Shown here one piece after another: positions 57,976 to 64,000 of a stretch of DNA of 64,000 nt. The DNA is from Paenibacillus radicis (ex Gao et al. 2016) (lineage in GTDB: Bacteria > Bacillota > Bacilli > Paenibacillales > Paenibacillaceae), in NCBI RefSeq assembly GCF_014641555.1, contig NZ_BMHY01000005.1:2011-66010 (forward strand), given 5' to 3'. The position numbers and the translations under genes were made by a program. The stretch's first letter is position 1. Each line of letters opens with the position of its first letter. The notes under the pieces are model-generated. The model had not been told where the DNA came from and ran no database searches. It saw nothing but the letters and a program-made list of their open reading frames with translations.

Positions 57976-59117
57976 TTGGTTTGCTCTGCCTGCTGCGTTT
58001 GAGGAGAGGCTGACGCGTTGCTGGTCTTATGCTGAGAAGCCGGGGTCATTCCTTTGCGCACCCAGGCGGCTACAAGCAACAGGAAGGGCAGGCCAATTCC
58101 GCATAAGGCATAGAAGGCAGGAAAGACGAGACTGTCGAACTGGGCAAACTGTGTCGTCTTAATATCCCATACGCTCATGAGCAGCAGCAGCATCCCCACG
58201 GGCCATATGAGCGGACGGTAATCAGGCAGCTTGAGCCATTGGGCTAATCCGACTGCGGCGCAATAGTAGCCATACATAATCCGTAAAGCGAAAGCGACGA
58301 CCCATATCATCATGACAATGGACTCTAGATGCTCAAAAAATTCACTGAAGCTGACAAAGCGGGTAATGACCAAAAACGGATAATGATACATGGAAGCCGC
58401 GTCCCCCAGAATGGAGGTGATGCTCCAATTGGTAGCCGCTAGCAGCAGACATAGCAGAATGGGCGAGAGCATGCTCCAGCGCATCAATTTGTCCTGATTA
58501 TGGACATTTGGAATATAGAAGGTGGCGAAGCAAAAGACGGCGTACCAGAGCTGAAGGGCGCAGCCGCCCCAGAAGGATGGCAGAATGCCATGCTCGAAGA
58601 TGGGAAGAACCGGCTTCAGGTCAGGAAACAGCGGAACAAAGATGACCACCATCATCAAGATCGGGAACGGGAAGAACAGGACGGGAAGCCGGCATATGAC
58701 CTCGATTCCGCTATTCACCGCTGCTGCGCAGACGAACACGATGCATACCCCAAGAAAGAGGGGAGGCGTCCGAGGAAAAAAGGAATTGCTCAGAAAATCC
58801 GTCATCTGCCGGATTACATAGCCGGTAGTAAATAGAACAAAAAACAGAAAGAGAAAGGAAATGGCCTTGCCGGCTATGCGGCCCAAAATCGCTTCGGCAT
58901 ATTGAATGAGGTTCTGCCCGGGATAAAGGCGGTGCAGTTGGATCATGATCCATAGACAGGCGATGCCGCCAATGAGGCCCCAAAAGGGGGCGATCCACAT
59001 ATCGAGGCCGGCAAAAGAAGCTGCGACGCTTGGCGACGACATGAGGCCGGTACCGCTGGAGGCCAGATACATGAGCAAGCAAAGCTGTGCGGCAGATATG
59101 CGGCTTTTCTTTTCCAC
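57972..59117 (-). CDS. gerAB: Spore germination permease, GerAB family
   Basis: 381 aa, about ten membrane segments, amino acid/polyamine transporter-like fold. It is the subunit of germinant receptors that binds the small-molecule germinant. It starts MEKKSRISAAQLCLLMYLASSGTG. GTG 59117 has GGAGG 9 bases upstream; the in-frame TTG at 59123 overlaps that spacer. It is last in the leftward operon, after the small ORF. The germinant cannot be read from sequence. Confidence 0.88.
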   Translation of the reverse strand: MEKKSRISAAQLCLLMYLASSGTGLMSSPSVAASFAGLDMWIAPFWGLIGGIACLWIMIQLHRLYPGQNLIQYAEAILGRIAGKAISFLFLFFVLFTTGYVIRQMTDFLSNSFFPRTPPLFLGVCIVFVCAAAVNSGIEVICRLPVLFFPFPILMMVVIFVPLFPDLKPVLPIFEHGILPSFWGGCALQLWYAVFCFATFYIPNVHNQDKLMRWSMLSPILLCLLLAATNWSITSILGDAASMYHYPFLVITRFVSFSEFFEHLESIVMMIWVVAFALRIMYGYYCAAVGLAQWLKLPDYRPLIWPVGMLLLLMSVWDIKTTQFAQFDSLVFPAFYALCGIGLPFLLLVAAWVRKGMTPASQHKTSNASASPQTQQAEQTK

Positions 59118-59134
59118 GGGCAAACACCTCCGGT

Positions 59135-59359
59135 TTATTGATGGGGGACATTCGGTATAAACGGTTCCAGAACCGTCTTAATGAGCGTGTCCGGGCCTGG
59201 CAGGTCAGAGTGAATGGATACCGCTATGGACATCGCCCATACAGCCAGAATTAGAAAAGTAAAGGCGGCTTTGGTCGGGCGATCCGGAATGCGGCGCCAT
59301 TCCAATACAAAGATGAAGGCAGCTGCAAGTGTTATCAACACGATCCACCTGATGCTCAT
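59135..59359 (-). CDS. Small membrane protein within the germination operon
   Basis: 74 aa with two hydrophobic segments (about 4-20 and 32-48) around the basic loop EWRRIPDRPTKAAF, and a short tail PGPDTLIKTVLEPFIPNVP. No family that I recognise. Its ATG overlaps the gerAC stop by 4 bases and gerAB begins 17 bases after it, so it is translated as part of the operon. It could be a receptor accessory subunit (some operons encode a small GerD- or D-subunit-like membrane protein); that is inference. Confidence 0.65.
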   Translation of the reverse strand: MSIRWIVLITLAAAFIFVLEWRRIPDRPTKAAFTFLILAVWAMSIAVSIHSDLPGPDTLIKTVLEPFIPNVPHQ

Positions 59360-60552
59360 GGGCCTTCGCCTTCCTTCCTCGACTTCGATAAAGATGTATT
59401 TTTACCGATCAAGCCCGTTCTTAGAATGGTCATTTCGGTTTCATACTCGACTTCAATGGCGGGAAATATGGTCTTCCAATTCAGTTTGGCGGTATCGTAT
59501 TGCTTCGGGTAATGCCGATGATATTCCCTCGCGAACAAGAGAACGTCGGTATTGCTCTTTTGAGCCGTTTGAACGGCACTGCTTATTCTTTTTGTAATGA
59601 CGCCCTCGAACAGATCTTCCAGCTTCTCTATGTTCTCCAGCTTCGTAACATCCATGGACGATGTGCTTTGCACCAGGTCTCCCTTTGTTGTAACCGTCAC
59701 TTTCATCCGCCACTTGTTCCCTTGAATAGATGGCGTCAAACGGCAGCGGGTATCGAGAAGCTGAAGGGATACGACACCCGGGTCGTCATCGCCGGGCTTT
59801 GCGGTCAGGGTGGCCGTCATGATCTCGTTGCGAAGCCAGAGCAAGCCGCGCGTTTTCTGCTGGTTATACCAGTGATTCAGCTTCAAATCCTGGAAGGAGG
59901 CATAGCCGCCTAGATATGGAGTTGGCTTGTTATCACTAGTTTTCATAGACACCCAGGGAATAACGGTTGTATGCACATCGCTTCCTAACTGCACGATTAC
60001 ATCAAGCAATTTAATATCAAGCCCGGATTGGAGCGCCGACATTTCACGAAGCACCTCAGAGCTGTTGCGCTCGATATGCGGTTCCCATTGCAGGATGCTG
60101 TCGGCATTTCCTTTGCTAATGTACATATTGGCCCGTTCGCGGGGATGGGGATGGCGGGTCAGGAAATCCATCGGGTCCTGAATGCCATGCTTGGCAAGCT
60201 TTTCTCCGAAAACGAATATATCTGCTTGTCCCCAGAAAAACTTGCGCGACAGCAGCTCTTGCAGTTTGGAGGCGGCATCTGCCGTATTCAGTCCGACCGC
60301 GCTTTCGAGAAGCGGCTGTTTTCTTTCATTGCTGGGGCTGCCGCCCATCGTAGAGCTTTCGGAAGAGCTGCCGGGATCAAAGATTTGAATCGTAAGCTTG
60401 ATTTTATTGTCGTCGGTAAGGTCGAAGCCAGCTCCGGTTACGATGGCCAGATCATTCACTTCCACCCGGTCCCAGCAGCCCGTTGTTAAAAGCAGGCATA
60501 GTGATGTTGCGAGAGGGATCGATAAGATGCGATACATCTTTCGTATGGCCAT
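59356..60552 (-). CDS. gerAC: Spore germination lipoprotein, GerAC family
   Basis: 398 aa. The lipoprotein signal ends LLTTGC (Cys 26) and continues WDRVEVND, the family hallmark. It sits on the inner spore membrane outside face as part of the Ger receptor. The C-terminal three-domain region includes KVTVTTKGDLVQSTSS and the FPAIEVEYETEMTILRTG end. ATG 60552 has AAAGGA 8 bases before it; ATG 60561, within the gerAA end, is the alternative. Confidence 0.9.
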   Translation of the reverse strand: MAIRKMYRILSIPLATSLCLLLTTGCWDRVEVNDLAIVTGAGFDLTDDNKIKLTIQIFDPGSSSESSTMGGSPSNERKQPLLESAVGLNTADAASKLQELLSRKFFWGQADIFVFGEKLAKHGIQDPMDFLTRHPHPRERANMYISKGNADSILQWEPHIERNSSEVLREMSALQSGLDIKLLDVIVQLGSDVHTTVIPWVSMKTSDNKPTPYLGGYASFQDLKLNHWYNQQKTRGLLWLRNEIMTATLTAKPGDDDPGVVSLQLLDTRCRLTPSIQGNKWRMKVTVTTKGDLVQSTSSMDVTKLENIEKLEDLFEGVITKRISSAVQTAQKSNTDVLLFAREYHRHYPKQYDTAKLNWKTIFPAIEVEYETEMTILRTGLIGKNTSLSKSRKEGEGP

Positions 60553-60557
60553 GTCGA

Positions 60558-62090
60558 TCATCCTTTTTTTAATCTAGAGTGGTGAGGCCGAACGCGCAGC
60601 TTATTCCAGATGGAACCTGTTAAATGCGGCCGTTTGTTGAGCGCCCAACTAGGTGCCCTTACGAGCGTGTCTTTAAATTGCTCAAACTGGATCGGTGAGA
60701 GCGGAGACAGATAGGGAACGCCGAAGGACCGGAGCGACAGCATATGAACCACAATGAACACGCCGGCCAGTACGATGCCATACAAGCCTAAGAGGCCCGC
60801 GCAAAACATGATCGGGAACCGGATGAGCCGGATAGCCAGTCCAAGCTGGTAATTGGGAATTAAAAAGGAGGCGACTCCGGTGATGGCAACGACCATAATC
60901 ATCGGCGAAGACACGATACCGGCGGAAATCGCCGCCTGCCCGATAACGAGCGCGCCGACGATGCTCACGGCGGAGCCGACTTGCTTAGGCAGCCGAATGC
61001 CGGCTTCGCGCAGCGCCTCGAACGTTACTTCCATTAATAGTGCTTCGAAGAGGGCGGGAAACGGAATTTGCTCACGAGACTTCGAGATCGTCAGCAGCAG
61101 AGCGGTCGGAATCATCTCCTGATGAAAGGAGAGAACAGCAACATAGATAGACGGCATCAGGATGGCTATAAAGCTGATGAGCAGCCGCAGCCAGCGGATA
61201 CCGGTAGCTACGAAGGATCGCTCGTAGTAATCCTCTGACGATTGCATGAGTGTCAGAAGCGTTACTGGCGCAATAAGCGAGAACGGTGAACCGTTGACAA
61301 GCAAGGCGATTCGTCCCTCCAGCAGGCTGGAGACGACAACATCGGGCCGCTCCGTCGCTTGCAGCTGCGGAAACAGGGACAGCGGATTGTCTTCAATCCA
61401 TTCCTCGATGTGATTGCTGTCGACAATGCCGTCTACATCGATATCCTTCAACCGCCGCTCCATCTCTTCAACTAGGTTGGGGTCCGTTACTCCTTCAATA
61501 TAGGCGATTGCGCATGTCGTCTTCGTATAGCGTCCAATCGAAAGCTTCTTCAGCTTGAAGGCTGGCGTCTGCAGTCTCCGGCGAATCATGGACAGATTCA
61601 CATGAAGTGTCTCTATGAAGCCTTCTCGCGGTCCGCGCACGACGGTCTCGGCTTGCGGTTCCTCGATGGCACGCATCTGCCAGAAAGGGATTGCGAAGAA
61701 TGCGCCTACCGCTTGTCCTTCCAGCAGCAGCAAAGGATTGCCGGCGCCGAGCTCGTCAGCAGCTTTTTGTATCGTACGTACGCTTTGTGAAGAAGAGACG
61801 GAAATGCGTTGAATGACGGCTTCCCAGCCGAGCTCGCCGTCTGTTCCATCTGTTTTGAGCGGGGCGAGTACATGGCGCTCCAACTCTTTCGTATCGGTAA
61901 TGCCATCGATATAAACGAGCAACGCAAGAGGGCCATTCCGAATCGTAAATTCATGAAATACAACGTCAGAGGCATTCTCGAACAGCTGACGCAGCACGTC
62001 CGTGTTGCTGCGCAGACTGGTTGAGATTGGCCTAGCCAGTAATTCACGCTGCATTTGAAGAATCGATTCCAGCCCTTTGTTGTCGTTCAA
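60558..62090 (-). CDS. gerAA: Spore germination protein, GerAA family
   Basis: 510 aa. A soluble N-terminal domain (about 1-250) and a C-terminal membrane domain with around five helices (RWLRLLISFIAILMPSIYVAVLSFHQEMIPTALL). It carries the conserved EALLMEVTFEALREAGIRLP. A subunit of the germinant receptor, recently proposed to form an ion channel. The start is TTG 62090 with GGAGGGA upstream. First gene of the operon. Confidence 0.92.
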   Translation of the reverse strand: MNDNKGLESILQMQRELLARPISTSLRSNTDVLRQLFENASDVVFHEFTIRNGPLALLVYIDGITDTKELERHVLAPLKTDGTDGELGWEAVIQRISVSSSQSVRTIQKAADELGAGNPLLLLEGQAVGAFFAIPFWQMRAIEEPQAETVVRGPREGFIETLHVNLSMIRRRLQTPAFKLKKLSIGRYTKTTCAIAYIEGVTDPNLVEEMERRLKDIDVDGIVDSNHIEEWIEDNPLSLFPQLQATERPDVVVSSLLEGRIALLVNGSPFSLIAPVTLLTLMQSSEDYYERSFVATGIRWLRLLISFIAILMPSIYVAVLSFHQEMIPTALLLTISKSREQIPFPALFEALLMEVTFEALREAGIRLPKQVGSAVSIVGALVIGQAAISAGIVSSPMIMVVAITGVASFLIPNYQLGLAIRLIRFPIMFCAGLLGLYGIVLAGVFIVVHMLSLRSFGVPYLSPLSPIQFEQFKDTLVRAPSWALNKRPHLTGSIWNKLRVRPHHSRLKKG

Positions 62091-62163
62091 CTCCTATCCC
62101 TCCGCTTCCCGAAACATAGGAGTTAGATTGCGCAGTTATTATCCAAAACATACAATCCATTCC

Positions 62164-62193
62164 AATAATGTCGCTGCTAAAGGGAATGTATGC
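62164..62193 (-). promoter_or_regulatory. Candidate sigma-G-type promoter of the gerA operon
   Basis: Minus strand GCATA (62193-62189), 18 bases, CATTATT (62170-62164), close to the forespore sigma-G pattern (GHATR / CATACTA-like). Forespore expression is expected for germinant receptors. The match is imperfect. Confidence 0.4.
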
Positions 62194-62244
62194 TCCTATT
62201 GTTGACCATAATGGTTGATAGAGCATAGAAGAGGGTAGGGAAGG

Positions 62245-62961
62245 GTGAGCGCAATGTGGAAAATGACAGGCTGGCTGGCGAAAACAGTAGCGGCCGGGCT
62301 TATCATAAGCTTTCTATCGATTTGGACGACAGGCTATATTGTGAACAGCTATGTCGAAACGTTGCTGAAGCAATACAACCTGCCATTGGAAGTCCAGCCT
62401 ATGGCGCTATCTGGTGTATGGGGCAAGCTCTGGGGCGCTGAGCCGTCAACTCCCGCCGGCCAGAAGCAGCCTGCCGATAGCGAAGCGATAGATGGCGGGG
62501 ATGGAGACGGAGACGGTCAAGGGAAAGGCAACGGCGACGCTCCGGTTGCAATCGACGCGTTCGGGAAGCCGGAGTCAGAGACCCCTCCGCTAACCGATAT
62601 TGGGATTGGCGGCGGCAGCAAAGCAGAAGGCGGAGCTGCAGGTGAAAGCGGGGCGGGCGGGATCAGCACTGGCCAAACCGAAGGAAAGGTAGAGGCGGGC
62701 GAGGAACCGCTGGAGGGAACCGAGACAGCCATCACAACTGAGGATTTGAATCAAGTGAAGGATCAAATGAGTGAGACGGATAAGGACGAATTGTTCGGAT
62801 TATTAATGAGCAAGCTGCCTCAGGATGCATGGCAAACGATCTCCGGGTATATGGAGAATGGCCTTACGGAGCAAGAGCTGACGGCTGTTCAGCAGATTAT
62901 GGCCCAGCATCTGGATACGGAACAATACGAACGAATGATGAATATTCTGAAAAAATATTAA
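62245..62961 (+). CDS. Unidentified membrane-anchored protein with acidic Gly-rich linker
   Basis: 238 aa (or 235 from ATG 62254, which has AAGGGTGA upstream). One N-terminal membrane helix (KTVAAGLIISFLSIWTTGYIV), then a segment ending VWGKLWGAEPS, then about 90 residues low in complexity, rich in Gly, Asp, Glu and Ala, then a C-terminal helical domain (TTEDLNQVKDQMSETDKDELFGLLMSKLPQDAW) that looks folded. I do not recognise a family. It is divergent from the gerA operon, so a spore role is possible, not shown. Confidence 0.7.
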   Translation: MSAMWKMTGWLAKTVAAGLIISFLSIWTTGYIVNSYVETLLKQYNLPLEVQPMALSGVWGKLWGAEPSTPAGQKQPADSEAIDGGDGDGDGQGKGNGDAPVAIDAFGKPESETPPLTDIGIGGGSKAEGGAAGESGAGGISTGQTEGKVEAGEEPLEGTETAITTEDLNQVKDQMSETDKDELFGLLMSKLPQDAWQTISGYMENGLTEQELTAVQQIMAQHLDTEQYERMMNILKKY

Positions 62962-63016
62962 TCATTAACTCTATCAGGAATCCTTGCCCGTGTTAATAGG
63001 CTTATGTTAAAGTATT

Positions 63017-63052
63017 AGGCGAATGATCCGACAGGATTTTCGCCTTTTTTTT
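63017..63052 (+). terminator. Terminator of the unidentified anchored protein gene
   Basis: 7-bp stem AGGCGAA/TTCGCCT (63017-63023 and 63039-63045) and a run of nine T. Confidence 0.7.
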
Positions 63053-63105
63053 ACTCTCAAATCTAGGAAGAAAGTGGCAGTACCACTCTCGAAAAGGAGA
63101 CGATC

Positions 63106-64000
63106 ATGAGCGAGTTTAGGCCTAAAGATCGAATCCGAAAGTCATGGAACGCAACCGTTCAATTCTTTCGGCAAGCTCGACCGCAACAAAAGCAAGGCAT
63201 GATTCAGCAGCAATCGTCAAGTGAGACAGCGCCATGGTGGCGAACGAAGACGGCAATGATTACGGCAGGAATTGTCGTTATCGCAGCAGCAGCCGGCATC
63301 GGCGGAACCCAATATGTACAAGCCAACACCGTTGATTACTATAATGTATATAGAGATGGAACAGTCGTCGGATCGGTAAGCGATCCATCTGAAGTGGAAC
63401 AATTGATAGCGAAACAAACCGAACAGGTCGAGAACTCCAATCCGGAGCTGCGGATGGTTCTGGACGCAGGCACTATCACTTATACGAGTGAAAGTGCTTT
63501 CAAGGCAGTACCGGAGACGGAAGCGACTCTTGGCAAGCTGGCGGGAATGTTCAACTCCCATGCGGTAGGCGTAGAGCTGAAGATTGACGGCAAGACAGTA
63601 GGGATCGTGAAGGATCAGGCAACAGCTGACGCCATTCTGACCCGCGTGCAAAGCAAATATGCGCCCCAGCTCGCATCTGCAAAGAAAAAGTCTGGCGAGG
63701 TCACAACGCTTTCTTACAGCGGTGCGGCAGCGAAAGCAAGCAGGGAAGACTCTGCTAAAAACGGCGTCGAACTCAAGGCCGTGCAATTTGTAGAAGATGT
63801 GAAGACGACAGACGTCTCTATCGATCCAAGCAAGATTGCGAATGCCGATGACCTGTACAAGCAGCTCATTCAAGGCAGTATTCAACCGACAAAGTATACG
63901 GTTCAACAAGGCGACTGCATCGGCTGTATTGCGGAGAAGTTTGATATTTCCCCGCAAGTTATCTATGACAACAACCGGTGGATTGAGGAAGACAAGATTA
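63106..64000 (+). CDS. Envelope protein with LysM domain, 3' end cut by window (likely M23 peptidase)
   Basis: Partial; 298 codons seen. ATG 63106 follows AAAAGGAG. A basic cytosolic start, one membrane helix (around 48-64, WRTKTAMITAGIVVIAAAAG), then an extracellular region with two similar segments (VYRDGTVVGSVSDPSEVEQLI and LKIDGKTVGIVKDQATADAIL). Near the end a LysM domain begins (KYTVQQGDCIGCIAEKFDIS), which binds peptidoglycan. Related proteins continue with G5 and M23 metallopeptidase domains and lie near walRK after purA; whether that holds here lies outside the window. Confidence 0.75.
   Translation, partial: MSEFRPKDRIRKSWNATVQFFRQARPQQKQGMIQQQSSSETAPWWRTKTAMITAGIVVIAAAAGIGGTQYVQANTVDYYNVYRDGTVVGSVSDPSEVEQLIAKQTEQVENSNPELRMVLDAGTITYTSESAFKAVPETEATLGKLAGMFNSHAVGVELKIDGKTVGIVKDQATADAILTRVQSKYAPQLASAKKKSGEVTTLSYSGAAAKASREDSAKNGVELKAVQFVEDVKTTDVSIDPSKIANADDLYKQLIQGSIQPTKYTVQQGDCIGCIAEKFDISPQVIYDNNRWIEEDKI

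Overview
The window is a replication-origin segment of a low-to-mid GC, endospore-forming Bacillota, most likely Paenibacillus or a close relative in Paenibacillaceae. The reasons are the rpmH-dnaA-dnaN-yaaA-recF-remB-gyrB-gyrA block next to rnpA-yidC-jag-mnmE-mnmG-rsmG-noc-parA-parB, a gerA-type germination operon, yyaC and an S-layer-homology protein. This assignment is inference from gene content and order; no 16S rRNA is present.

Layout. 1-11.9 kb: leftward replication block, read dnaA, dnaN, yaaA, recF, remB, gyrB, gyrA, HD-GYP. A yheC/yheD-like ATP-grasp gene sits on the opposite strand between gyrB and gyrA. oriC is bipartite. A DnaA-box cluster lies between dnaA and rpmH (12.0-12.3 kb). 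A DnaA-box/GC-rich/DnaA-trio/AT-rich unwinding element lies between dnaA and dnaN (10.36-10.43 kb).

12.4-21.8 kb: rightward rpmH, rnpA, yidC, jag, mnmE, mnmG, rsmG, noc, parA, parB. It has two exact parS sites, one inside the rsmG terminator stem and one inside parB. 22-25.9 kb: cysteine desulfurase, DUF4446, yyaC (leftward), DUF3343, MscS channel, DUF951.

26-38.3 kb: a more lineage-specific stretch lying before the conserved rpsF-ssb-rpsR group. It holds an OpuA glycine-betaine transporter with a divergent GbsR-type regulator, a DUF418 membrane protein, a two-component system, tRNA-Ser(CGA), a secreted SLH protein, a PgsA-type enzyme, a decayed stretch and yjzC. 38.4-51.3 kb: rpsF-ssb-rpsR; a yjlC-ndh pair behind a Rex operator; an AI-2E-family permease; a CPA2 antiporter; a CNNM/CBS/CorC protein; DUF1836; a YjbR-like protein; DUF4870; an LCP ligase; a CBS protein; and an unusual membrane-anchored amidohydrolase. 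51.5-57.9 kb: the conserved yybS-gdpP-rplI-dnaC-purA order, with PurR-type boxes between dnaC and purA. 58-62.1 kb: leftward gerAA-gerAC-small membrane ORF-gerAB. The end holds an unidentified anchored protein and the 5' part of a LysM-containing envelope protein cut by the window edge.

Most of the window is core chromosome. No insertion sequences, prophage genes, CRISPR arrays or defence islands were seen. The more interesting signals are cis-elements (origin unwinding element, parS in a terminator, Rex and Pur operators), the metal-ligand-depleted amidohydrolase, and the unexplained small membrane ORF in the germination operon. I did not find a convincing, wholly new multi-gene system.
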